Positions 36,174 to 46,700 of a stretch of 64,000 nt of DNA are shown here, one piece after another. This DNA comes from Nageia nagi (taxonomy: Eukaryota > Pinophyta). Location of the stretch: contig JBITNC010000002.1 of the NCBI GenBank assembly GCA_050084985.1, positions 26,598,001 through 26,662,000 on the forward strand, in the 5' to 3' direction. How positions within the stretch are numbered: the stretch's first letter is position 1; the number at the start of each line of letters is the position of its first letter. Position numbers and translations under genes: made by a program. The notes below the pieces were generated by a model that saw nothing but the letters and a program-made list of their open reading frames with translations, did not search any database and was not told the DNA's origin.

Positions 36174-36654
36174 CTCCCCCTTAATGCAATATTGGGATAG
36201 AGCGTAGAAGAGAGAAGAGAGAGAGTAAGAGAGAGTTCTCCTCCATAGAGATACAAGTGGAGATGAGAACATTTACATATTTTGAGAATCTTTTTGAGAA
36301 CTAGTATGAGACTCACTACATTACCATTTGACAAAAATGGTTTACAATACAATCATTAACCACAACTGGTTTCACTGTACATAGTAGTCGATCAACTTTA
36401 AGCTGACATGTGAGTCTCCATGAGCTTGCTTTCACAAGGTGAGTAACCTGCATTTCTAAAGAAGATCCTGCATGCTACAAGCAACTCATGAACAAAATTA
36501 GTTAGATGCATCATATATTCAAATAAGAGAATCAAATAATGTCATCTTATAAATAACTGATCAATGGTGCACTATAAGCCATCACAGAGATGCCAAGCCA
36601 TCACTCATAGTCACCTATTGTATATAGACATGTGTTGATTTTAAAAATAGAGCA

Positions 36655-36960
36655 TAAAATTGTACAACGAGTTTCTCACGCAGAGCAAACTCACCACGGA
36701 GGTATAGAATGTACAACAAGTTCATCACGCAGAGCGAACTTACCACGGAGGTATATTAATTACATGCTCAAAATTTGTACAATAAGTTTCTCACGTAGAG
36801 CAAACTCACCACGGAGGTATAAAATGTACAATAAGTTTGTCACACAGAGCAAACTTACCACTGAGGTATATAAAATAATCAACACTCTATAACAACAATT
36901 GTACAACAAGTTTGTCACGCAGAGCAAACTTACCACGGAGGTCTAGAATGTACAATCAAA
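36655..36960 (-). repeat. Hairpin-unit tandem array of D
   Basis: Same unit types and order as in C: GAGTTT, AAGTTCA with GCGAACTT, AAGTTTC, AAGTTTG and AAGTTTG arms around TCACGCAGAG-like loops, including the spacer ATATGCTCAAAATTTGTAC-like sequence. It ends shortly before GAGGCCTCTTAGAG-type sequence and the deletion join at about 37006. Confidence 0.85.
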
Positions 36961-37006
36961 AAAGGCCTCTTAGAGTTGAAGTTGTCATCACTAACAAAAG
37001 TTTAAA

Positions 37007-37489
37007 CTATCTAAACAAATCCTCTAGGACCTTAGACTAGGAAACTCAAGATAACACATCTATAATTCTAAGAACATCATTCACACAATATGACACCAAT
37101 ATAATGTGGTTCCTCCCTCCTTGGGAGTACATCCACAACTAGTTCTCTTATTCTCAAATCTATGTCTCTCTTACAACTATTCTCTAGCTCTCTCCTACAC
37201 AACCAAGTAGAGTAATCTTACTCAAAACTTAGATATGTTTACATGAGGAGAGGCCCTCTATTTATAGGTTGAGAGCACCTCCCTAACCTTCCTTTAACCC
37301 AAGGGTAAGGTTAGGGTTACATTAAATGTACCACCAAACTTCAACCTACCAACTAACTCCTTTGGTAAAGTCAAAGTCTATACATTAAAGAATTCTATTA
37401 ATCACTTAAGGTATCTACATACCCTTAAGTGATTAATTGAATTTACAAGGAGTCTAGATATTCATAATATTTCATTACAAATTCTAACA
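37007..37489 (-). repeat. 5' LTR of element D, truncated at its inner end
   Basis: Starting ATCTAAACAAATCC, it follows the 3' LTR of D almost base for base to ATTCTAACA. The missing inner end (TGAAGGATTTGAACTAG in the partner) and the PBS were removed by the same deletion that took the coding region. Confidence 0.9.
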
Positions 37490-37689
37490 AAAATTAAATA
37501 CCCAACAACTAGAGTTGACAAAAAAAAAATTAAAGGGCCATGTGTAAGCCTCATGGAGGTGGAGAGGCTGGGCAGAGGTGGCAGGGGAGACCAAAGTGTG
37601 TAGAAGGGAGGTGAAGGTGGCAGGAGGCCACGTAGGGTGGTGGAGGGCGCGTGGGGCGGTTAGTCGATGGTTGACCACCCAAGGCACGA

Positions 37690-38250
37690 CTTCAGGGTGA
37701 TGAGGGAGGGGAGATAAAAAGGCTACGCGGTTGGTGCATAGTCTGCGATCGTTGGATTCCATGCAACGGTGTCTACATCAGCATCTTGGCAAATAATCAC
37801 GTACTCTTATCTACGCTTCCATGGTCTAAAGGCGTGGAGGAGCGCATCCCTCCCATTCCCATTTGAGGGGAATGAGCTCTTGCTGGAGAATAGGCAGGGA
37901 TGAATGGAATGCTGAATCATGGAGCTTGCCACCATTCAATGCTACATTTTGTGCATATCCTATGAACATTATAGTCCATGGAAACGGTGTCTGCATCATG
38001 CAACGTTTGAGACAATTTGTGGACCTTTCAACGTATCTATTTTGGGCATATTCTGCGAGTAGCGACAGGACATGGGGAGGCCATGAAATGTAGTCTGAAG
38101 CATGCAGCACATCAAATAACGTGCATGCATATCCTATGAGCAGGGTAGTCCATAGAACTATGTCTACATCCTACATCTTCCAACGTATCAATTTTGAGCA
38201 TATCCAACGATCATTTCAGTCCATAGAACTGTGCAGACGGTGGGAGGAGC
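37690..38250 (-). pseudogene. PPR gene fragments inside the leader of C
   Basis: At least four degenerate PPR repeats can be read on the minus strand: DADVDTVAWNPTIADYAPTA (about 37720-37790), WTIMFIGYAQN (about 37945-37985), DVDIVLWTTLLIGYAC (about 38122-38170) and TVLWTEMIVGYAQN (about 38190-38235). All match the plant consensus D(V)VSWTAMIAGYAQNG. They sit in the GC-rich leader block of C, where A2, B and E have other sequence, so they look like captured host sequence. Stops between repeats rule out a product. Confidence 0.65.
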
Positions 38251-38408
38251 GTGCGTAGAGGTAGGCGGGAGGAGCCACCAGAGGTCATGCGCGTGGGCAG
38301 GAGGAGCCACCAGAGGCCACACGTGTGGAGGTGGAGGTGGGCAGGAGGAGCCACCAGGGATGAGGGCTACGACATCACGATGAAGCGCGTGCATTTTAAT
38401 TTATTTGT

Positions 38409-38422
38409 CCCCCCCCCCCCCG
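38409..38422. repeat. Poly-C run
   Basis: About 14 consecutive C bases, followed later by TA microsatellites near 38474-38490 and 38523-38545. All are length-unstable. Confidence 0.9.
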
Positions 38423-39104
38423 AATATATTTTTAATTTATCCATGACCCCCCCTATTTTTAAACATTTTATAATATATATATATATATATTTGACTATAT
38501 TTTAAACAAATTTAAAATAAAATATATATATATATATATATATATTATGGTGCCATTAAATATATTATTGTGCCCCTAAATTGTGGTAGAACAAAAAAAA
38601 TTGTCCTCCTCTCTAATTTTTTTGTAAATGTTCATGCCTCACTAAAAATACCATTAACATAAAAAATGGTATTATATGAAGGAGAAATTTCACAATAATA
38701 TATTACTATTTTTAAGCAAATAGTAATAACATAATACTACTAACATAAAAAATGTTAGTAATATATTGCAATTTTTCATCATATATTGGTATTTAATCAA
38801 ATAATTGAACCAACACATACATTTAAGTTCAATATAATATGAAAAAATACAATTTTTGTATACTAACCCTTTTTAAAAGAACTATAACAATTTAAAAATT
38901 CCAAGTAACATAGAGGATTAGTAAACAATTACAACTTATTAATCATAATTTAAAAAGGACTAACACATAGCAAATAATGTGTTAGCAGCATTATTTAATA
39001 ATCTAAAAAAAAATGACCAATTGAGGAGGAAATTTATACCTTCTCTTGGAATTTACCTCACCAATGGAGTGTAAGATGAGGAATGAAGAAGGATCACCAA
39101 GATG

Positions 39105-39262
39105 TAGCTTCCACACCAAAAGAAGAGCTTCTACACCAAGAAGAAGAGCTTCTACACCAAGAAGAAGAGCTTCCACAACAAGGAGAGCTTATACACCAAG
39201 AAGAAGAGCTTCCACAACAAGGAGAGCTTCTACACCAAGAAGAAGAGCTTCCACAACAAGGC
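39105..39262 (-). repeat. 21-bp minisatellite beside the PBS of C
   Basis: The unit AGAAGAGCTTCTACACCAAGA and shortened forms (AGGAGAGCTTCTACACCAAG) repeat about seven times. Elements B and E have a single AAGAGCTTCCACA at this place. Because the period is a multiple of three, it creates accidental Arg/Glu-rich or Ser/Cys-rich open frames. Confidence 0.88.
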
Positions 39263-39272
39263 TTTGATACCA
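39261..39272 (-). other. Primer binding site of C
   Basis: Minus strand TGGTATCAAAGC, one change from the canonical tRNA-iMet complement TGGTATCAGAGC, two bases inside the LTR. Confidence 0.85.
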
Positions 39273-39274
39273 AT

Positions 39275-39748
39275 TGAAGGATTTGAACTAGATCTAAACA
39301 AATCCTCAAGGACCTAAGACTAGGAAACTCAATCATACACAAGATAACACAAGATAACACAAGTGTAATGTGGTTCCTCCCTCCTTGGGAGTACATCCAC
39401 AACTAGTATCTCAATTCTCAAGTATGCCCCTCTTACAGCTATACTCTTTCTCTCCTACACAACTAGTAGAGTAATCTTACTCCAAAAACTTAGTTTTGTT
39501 ACAAGAGGAGAGGCCCTCTATTTATAGCTTGAGAGCACCTCCCTAACCTCCCTTTAACCCAAGGGTAAGGTTAGGGTTACAATAAATGTATCACCTAACT
39601 TTAACCTACCAACTAACCACTTGGTAAAGTCAAAGTCTTCATATTAAAGATTTCAATTAATCTCTTAAGGTATCTACATACCCTTAAGTGATTAATTGAA
39701 TTTACAAGGAGTTTAGATATTCACAATATTTCATTACAAATTCTAATA
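39275..39748 (-). repeat. 5' LTR of element C
   Basis: 474 bp, from TGAAGGATTTGAAC to ATTCTAATA (the last dinucleotide is changed from CA). A TATA box lies on the minus strand at 39519-39526, followed by AGAGGGCCTC. It is 8 bp shorter than its partner because one CACAAGATAACA-type repeat is lost. The U3 palindrome is near 39664-39690. Confidence 0.92.
39519..39526 (-). promoter_or_regulatory. LTR TATA box (element C, 5' LTR)
   Basis: TATAAATA on the minus strand within GCTATAAATAGAGGGCC, the likely core promoter for the genomic RNA of C. Confidence 0.6.
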
Positions 39749-40129
39749 TTTTTACATTCAATTTATATTAGGTCAATTAGCTTTCAATCAACCTTCTACA
39801 GGACGATCCTATCTTTATAATCAACCCTCTATAGGTTGATCCTATATGTCTAGCATTTTAGCATAATTAGATTAATCTTTATCGTTCTTTCATTTATATT
39901 AGATTTTGTATCATTTAGGAAACAATCCATTGTTAGTTATTTGTAACTTATTTCTCATCCCTATAATGGGACATGTTATTTTTTTGGTGCATCTATGATA
40001 ATCATTCCTATCAAAGGAACAAGTGAATCAAGTATCATATGATGTTAATCAAGCATAACCAATTATAGTAGTGGCACCATAACAAAAACCATAAGGTAAA
40101 TCAATAGTCAAGAATCTTTACCACCAAAA

Positions 40130-40620
40130 TAAAAATTGAATTTTACTCCTTTGGTGGAACCCTTATTATACATTTTTCAAAGATTTCTTGAAGTGAATAT
40201 CATATCATTGCCTGAAATCAAAGAAAATCCAAATGTGGATACTCATCCAGGCTACAAGAAAATGAATTTAATGATTATCATAGGCAAAAGGGATACAACA
40301 CTAATGGGTGTATGCAATTATGATACATAGTCCAATATCTAATTGACAATGAGAAAGTCTCAATAAGAACTCCAATCGAACCATCAAATCAACATTTAGG
40401 GATATTTAACAATCCTTTGCCTCATCATAATATGAATCAAGTTCATGTGGATGCATCTACAACATTGGATCAAACTTATCATGAGGTAGGACCATCATCT
40501 TCTTTTCATGACGACGTGGAATTTTTCCATGTGGAGGAAGAAAGTAAGGAGTTACTATTCCACTTCCTTTATCATATGAGCGATAAGCATAACATCATTC
40601 TTTTACGCTATCATCAATGA
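40130..40620 (+). pseudogene. Ty3/gypsy-type gag fragment (element F)
   Basis: NFTPLVEPLLYIFQRFLEV followed by LPEIKENPNVD matches the (Y/F)TPL.EPL..V...L that precedes the zinc knuckle in plant gypsy gag. After a frame shift, NGCMQL*YIVQYLIDNEKV matches the C..LK..IQ.LID segment after the knuckle. Then come FNNPLPHHNMNQVHV and an acidic stretch to a stop at 40618-40620. The knuckle cysteines are mostly lost. It is interrupted by shifts and a stop and is non-functional. Confidence 0.65.
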
Positions 40621-42120
40621 CATTTAAATCATAATCATAATCAATATCATTTTAATCATATATCTCATGAATTAAAAACATTGAGCATCAATATGACCAC
40701 TATCATACATCTTGATATTTGAATATTATCACTTGAGCATCCTCATCAATATGGTAATCTCGACATCTTAGGAGTCGATACTAAAGCCTACTCCTCTTTT
40801 ATGGTTCTCTAATAGTGGAGACTTTGAGGCAAGATAAGTCATGCATCTCCTAGCATTATCATGAACTACCTTTATTGTCATGTATCGACATCACTATCAT
40901 TGTATAGATCATTGTCTATATATCATCATCACTTACTATAATATATATCGCTTTTGCACATATCATCATATGGCATACACATTTATCATAACATCATTAT
41001 CATTGAGCATATCATTGTATATACCATTTTGTGGCATATATCTTTGTCACATTAGCATGTCACCATTGTTATGTCACTTATCATATTTTATTTAAACATC
41101 AAAATAAGGCTTATCATTATCTTTGATCTTTCATCAAGTATGTCTTACATCATGGCATTATAATCATATCATCATAGGCACATATCTTTGAGGTTCATTT
41201 GACCCATTTCATTATCACTACCCATGGGTCTCATTCCCAATGAAGATGCAACCACTTGGATTACAATCAATTATTGAGTTGCCTTATAATCAATCCTTTG
41301 GGGTTGATCATCAATTGCTAACTATCATGGTTTCTAAGGGAAACATAGTCTTATGGAACAAATAGTAATGACTTTAGGATGGTTGGATCTCCTTGGTCTA
41401 TCTTTTTAACATCATATATCATGACCATACTGTCTTATCAATATCAAAATCATGATCAAATATCAAGTCATATAAAAAAATCCTAAGTCCCACGACTTCC
41501 TCCAAAATGGGACTCAGCTTCTTACACTTACCCATAAGATCAATTATCAATATCATATAATATCTCAAACCATAGAAATCATGTTAATTCAAATCATTTT
41601 AGCTTGATCAAAAGTGATATTAAATCATGTCTTATCATATCAAGCAAAATCAAGCACTTATCATTATCATATATTTGGGCATATGTCAATATCACATCTT
41701 TATCATGATCAATTACCATTATCAATGATCAATTAATGCTTTATTAACTTCACTCTGTTCACCCATCAAACAATTTGTTGAAGATTAAGATACCAAGTAT
41801 CTCAAACCACAATCAATAATATCACAACCCATCATATTGGCAACATGCCATAAACATTGACTTAAGCATTATCATTATCTTAGTTTCCTTGTTTTCCATA
41901 AACTACAAAAGGGTAGCACATCTATGCTCCAATTACTTGGGAAAATCTTACATGTGATCATATCATTATTCTTTGTTTCCCATCAACTGGGCAAAGATGT
42001 CATTAACATATCACTCTCTTGGTTTTCCATGAATTAGGGAAAGGTACCTAGCACATCATATACTCCCATTACTTGGGACAATCTTAAATGTGATCATATC
42101 ATTATTCTTTATTTCCCATC
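40621..42120 (+). repeat. ATCAT-rich low-complexity interior of element F
   Basis: The words ATCAT, CATTATCATT and TATCATATC recur throughout, with a motif TTTCCCATCAACTGGG-like near 41975-41995 and again at the E insertion site. It continues after E at 51269-51910. Accidental open frames rich in His, Ile, Ser and Tyr arise from it. Confidence 0.65.
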
Positions 42121-42622
42121 TGAGAGAATTAACACTACTCTAATTCCCAAGGTCCAAGACTATAGAAAGCTCAATCACATTCAACATGCAACATCTACAA
42201 GCTACTAACACATTCACACAATATGACACCAATATAATGTGGTTCCTCCCTCCTTGGGAGTACATCCACAACTAGTTCTCTATTCTCAAGTATGCCTCTC
42301 TTACAACTATTCTCTTGCTCTCTCCTACACAACCTAGTAGAGTAATCTTACTCCAAAACTTAGATATGTTTACATGAGGAGAGGCCCTCTATTTATAGCT
42401 TGAGAGCACCTCCCTAACCTCCCTTTAACCCAAGGGTTAGGTTAGAGTTACAATAAATGTGTGACCTAACTTTAACCTACCAACTAACCCCATGGTTAGG
42501 TCAAAGTCCACACATAATAAAGAATTCAATTAATCCCTTAAGGTATCTACATATCCTTTAAGTGATTAATTGAACTTACAAGGAATTTAGATATTCACAA
42601 TATTTCATTACAAATTCTAACA
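42121..42622 (-). repeat. 3' LTR of element E
   Basis: 502 bp, from TGAGAGAATTAACACT to ATTCTAACA, followed inwards by the polypurine tract complement CTCCCTTTAATGCAAT. It differs from the 5' LTR at about six bases, mostly transitions. Confidence 0.95.
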
Positions 42623-43710
42623 CTCCCTTTAATGCAATATTGGGATAAAACGTAGAAGAGAGAAGAGAGAGAGTAAGAGAGAGTTCTCCTCCATAGATAT
42701 ACAAGTGGAGATGAGAACATTTACATATTTGAGAATCTTTTTGAGAACTAGTATGAGACTCACTACATTACCATTTGAAAAAAATGGTTTACAATACAAT
42801 CATTAACCACAACTGGTTTCATTGTACATAGTAGTTGATCAACTTTAAGCTGACATGTGAGTCTCCATGAGCTTGCTTTCACAAGGTGAGTAACCTGCAT
42901 TTTTGAAGAAGATCATGCATGCTACAAGCAACTCATGAATAAAATTAGTTAGATGCATCATATATTCAAATAAGAGAATCAAATAATGCTATCTTATAAA
43001 TAACTGATTAATGGTGCACTATAAGTCATCACGGAGATGCCAAGCCATCACTCATAGTCACCTGTTGTATATAGACATGTGTTGATTATTAATAGAGCAT
43101 AAAAATTGTACAACGAGTTTCTCATGCAGAGCAAACTCACCATGGAGGTATAGAATGTACAACAAGTTCATCATGTAGAGTGAACTTACCACAGAGGTAT
43201 ATTAATTATATGCTCAAATATTGTACAACGAGTTTCTCACGCAGAGCAAACTCACCACGAAGGTATAGAGCATAAAAATTGTACAACGAGTTTCTCATGC
43301 AGAGCAAACTCACTACGGAGGTATAGAATGTACAACAAGTTCGTCACGCAGAGCGAACTTACCATGGAGGTATATTAATTATATGCTCAAAAATTGTACA
43401 ACGAGTTTCTCACATAGAGCAAACTCACCACGGAGGTATAAAATGTACAACAAGTTTGTCATGCAGAGCAAACTTACCACGGAGGTATAAAAATGTACAA
43501 CAAGTTTGTCACGCAAAGCAAACTTACCACAAAGGTATAAAAATGTACAACAAGTTTGTCACGTAGAGCAAACTTACCACGGAGGTATAAAAATGTACAA
43601 CAAGTTTGTCACGCAGAGCAAACTTACCACAGAGGTATATCATAATCAACACATGCTATACAATAACAAAAGAGCCTCTTAGAGGTGAAGTTGTCATCAT
43701 TAACAAAGGT
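42623..43710 (-). other. 3' untranslated region of element E
   Basis: It runs from the polypurine tract to the pol stop and holds the ten-unit hairpin array. The remaining sequence matches the same regions in C and D (TACATAGTAGTTGATCAAC, then GTTAGATGCATCATATATTC). Confidence 0.85.
43107..43638 (-). repeat. Ten-unit hairpin tandem array of element E
   Basis: Ten units with the frame TTGTACAAC - arm - TCACGCAGAG loop - arm - ACCACGGAGGTATA. Arms in order are: GAGTTT/AAACTC, AAGTTCA/TGAACTT (43164-43187), GAGTTT/AAACTC twice, AAGTTCG/CGAACTT (43337-43360), GAGTTT/AAACTC, and AAGTTTG/CAAACTT four times. Changes in one arm are matched in the other, keeping the stem while the loop stays nearly constant. 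The last four units are almost identical and about 47 bases long, the product of recent expansion. Confidence 0.92.
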
Positions 43711-46700
43711 TCAAACTTCACTCCCCCTTGAGGGCAACTTCACCAACCCAAGAGAATCCCTAAGCTTGCTGAACTGAGCTTCAGGAAGGGGCTTGGTGAA
43801 TAGATCAGCAGAGTTTTCAGTAGATGGACAATACTCCAAGTGTATGATGTCATCTAGAACCTTCTCCCTGATAAAATGGGCTTGGATTTCCACATGTTTG
43901 GTTCTCTGATGGAACACAGGATTCTTAGCCAAAGAGATAGCCGATTGATTGTTTGAAGAAATAAGAGATGGGCCATTTTACTTATACCCAATTTTGTTCA
44001 GAAGATGTCTTAGCCAAATAGCTTCTTGGGCGGCAACAGACATGGCTTGATATTCGGCTTCGATGGTAGAAAGAGTCACAGTAGGTTGCTTCTTGGAAGC
44101 CCAAGAGATAGCACCTAAACCAATGTTGAACACATATGCAAAGGTTGATTTTCTGTCATCTCTATCTCCCCCATAATCAGAATCTGAGAACCCTAAGAGA
44201 ATAATTGAGGGCACTTTGGAATACTTAAGAGCAAGATCCTTTGTCCCTGCCACATACCTCAAGATTTGCTTCATAGCATTAAGGTGTTCAACATATGGTT
44301 TTTGCATGAATCGTGCCATCAGATTCATTGCAAAGGCAATATTAGGACGAGAAATAGGTATTGTAGCATATCTACACTCCTCCATTCCAAACTTTTGCAA
44401 GATGTCTAATATATACTTAGATTGACTAAGATAAGTACAATCTTTGTGTTGGTATACTTGCATTCCAAGATAGTAATGCAATAGACCTAGATCAGTCATT
44501 TCAAATGTTGCCTTTAGTTTGGATATGCACTCTTGGATGATTTCAATATTATTACCTGTTATGAGAAGATCATCCACATAAAGGAGAATTAAGACCATGT
44601 CTTTTCCTTGATTGAGTACATAGAGATCTGAGTCAGAGAAGCACTTGGAAAAACCAATATTTGCAAAGAATCCTGAAATTTTCTTGTACCATGCTCTAAG
44701 TGCTTGTTTAAGTCCATACAAAGACTTCTTTAGTTTGCACACAAGAGACTCTTTTCCTTCTAGAATAAATCCTTCTGGTTGATTCATGTAGATTTCTACA
44801 TCCAAGTCACCATTGAGAAATGCACTCTTGACATCAAGTTGGAAAACTTTCCATCCCTGAGCTGTAGAAAGAGCAAGGATTATCCTAACAGTAGGCATTT
44901 TGGCCACAGGAGCTAAGGTTTCCTCATAATCAATACCATATTTCTGAGCGAATCCTTTGGCCACTAACCTTGCTTTGTATTTTTCAACTTCTCCATCAGA
45001 ATTGTACTTGACCTTGTATATCCATTTATTTCCAATCATATTTTTCTCATTGGGATAAGGAACCAAATCCCAAGTTTCATTTTTCATGAGTGCCTCATAC
45101 TCAACTTTCATAGCTTCCATCCAACATTCTTTCTTGGAAGCTTCTTTGAATGTTGATGGCTCATTTATATTATCAATTTTGGTAAATAAGGATTTATTCA
45201 AGGTCATACTTCTAGTAATTCTCTGAGCTGGAGAATTTTGCTCTTGTGGTGACTTCCCTACATGATCATCCAACCAGTTAGGTGCAGGCATAGAATCTTC
45301 TGAATCAAACACCTTAGCATGAGAAGCCGTATCTTCAGGAAGTTCATTGAACTTGACATCCCTAAAAACAAAGACTGTTTTATGGGATGAGGAGTAGAGC
45401 CTGTAACCTCTATGTTGATTATCATACCCCACAAAGATGCATTTTTCTGATCTTTTGTCTAGCTTCTTTCTTTTCTTTGAGGTAATGAAGGCAAATACAT
45501 CACATCTAAAGACCCTGAAGTGTGAGCTGTTAGGTTTCTTTCCTGTCTATGCTTCATACAGAGTTTTTCCTTCAACTAATTTAGTAGGACACCTATTTAG
45601 GGTGTGAATAGCAGTGTGAATAGCTTCTCCCCATAAGAAACTAGGAAGGTTACCCAACATGCATCTTGCCATTTCCATAATGGTGTGATTCTTTCTTTCA
45701 GTAACTCCATTTTGCTGAGGGGTGTATGGGATTGTGAATTGCCGCTTGATCCCATGTTTAACACAATAATCGTTAAACTCATTGCTATTATATTCACCCC
45801 CATTGTCAGATCTCAGCATTTTGATCTTAAAATCAGTTTGATTTTCAACAAGTGCCTTAAAGTCTTTAAATCGATCAAAAGTTTGATCCTTGTGCTCAAG
45901 TAGATAACCAAATGTCATCCTATTGAAGTCATCAATGAAGGTCAGAACATAAGAAGCTCCCCCTAGAGACTTAGTCTGAAATGGACCCATCAAATCTGAA
46001 TGCACAAGCTGAAGAGGATGAGTAGCCCAAGTTGCCTTATCCTTTTCAAACTTTTGTCTATTCATCTTTCCTATAATGCACCTTTCACAAAAACCAATTA
46101 TGGGTGAAATATTAGGTAAACCTTCCACAAGTTCTTGATTTTTCATATCTTGAATACTCTTGTGGTTAAGGTGCCCTAATTGTTGATGCCAAAGATTACC
46201 TTTTGAACACACATTTGTAGCAAGACAAATCTTTGAAGGTACTTGATCCATAATATAAAGGTCATTCTTTACTGATCCTTTCATCAAAGTGGCAAGTCCT
46301 TTCTTAACACACCAAGAGTGTGAGGTAAACTCAAATGAGCATCCTGTCCTTGTAATCTGAATTACAGAGATAAGATTCATCCTTAGCTTAGGCACATAAA
46401 AGACATTATCAAGCACCTTTCCATGAATCTTCACATTCCCTATTCCTTGAACATCAAGGACTGTATTATCACCTATCACAAATGTATCCTTGTTGTACTT
46501 ATGAAAATTTTCAAACTTATCCTTTTCATAACACATGTGATTAGTGCATCCTGAATCAATAATCCAATCATTTGAAATAGTTTGAGTCATTGAGTAGTAG
46601 GCAACAGAAGCAACATGCTTGTTCTTCTTTTTATTATTGAAATTTCTCACATTTGCATTTCCCTTTCCTTTTTGAGAAAATTTCTTTTTACGATAATCAT

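Larger units (their letters stand above)
35676..37489 (-). mobile_element. Element D: minimal internally deleted copia element nested in C
   Basis: It consists of a full LTR (35676-36173), the polypurine tract and 3' untranslated region with hairpin array (36174-37006), and then directly a second LTR (37007-37489) that lacks about its first dozen bases. PBS, leader, gag and pol are all missing. AAAAT on both sides (35671-35675 and 37490-37494) is a perfect 5-bp target duplication, so it inserted as one unit. By eye the two LTRs differ at only about two positions, making D the youngest insertion in the window. Confidence 0.92.
34467..39274 (-). other. Long leader of element C (interrupted by D)
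   Basis: Next to gag lies the conserved block (about 34590-35050), then AT-rich AAGCATGCAT-type sequence to 35675, D with its target duplication (35676-37494), a GC-rich block with PPR fragments (about 37500-38410), AT-rich GTTAGTA-type sequence (38420-39040), and a 21-bp minisatellite next to the PBS. No intact reading frame is supported. Confidence 0.78.
29247..39748 (-). mobile_element. Ty1/copia element C, complete, nested in F; carries element D and PPR fragments
   Basis: Minus-strand element of 10.5 kb (about 8.7 kb without D). The 3' LTR is at 29247-29728 and the 5' LTR at 39275-39748. The flanks are TTTTT on both sides (29242-29246 and 39749-39753), a 5-bp target duplication. It contains a PBS, a long leader with D inserted, gag-pol with several stops, and a 3' region with a hairpin array. 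By eye the LTRs differ at about a dozen positions plus an 8-bp indel, so C is older than E and D. Confidence 0.93.

Noticed and set aside
39046-39277. Open frames giving Arg/Ser/Thr- or Glu/Gln-rich repeat peptides, and a Cys/Ser-rich one on the other strand
   Set aside because: They result from the 21-bp minisatellite whose period is a multiple of three. There is no start context, no conservation in B or E, and the location is in a transposon leader.
40880-41095. His/Ile/Tyr-rich open frame
   Set aside because: It arises from ATCAT-rich low-complexity DNA in element F; the similar frame at 51523-51840 has the same origin.
43107-43638. Regular repeats with spacers, CRISPR-like at first sight
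   Set aside because: The whole unit, spacer included, is repeated with small changes. It lies in a plant retrotransposon and no cas genes exist. It is a minisatellite.
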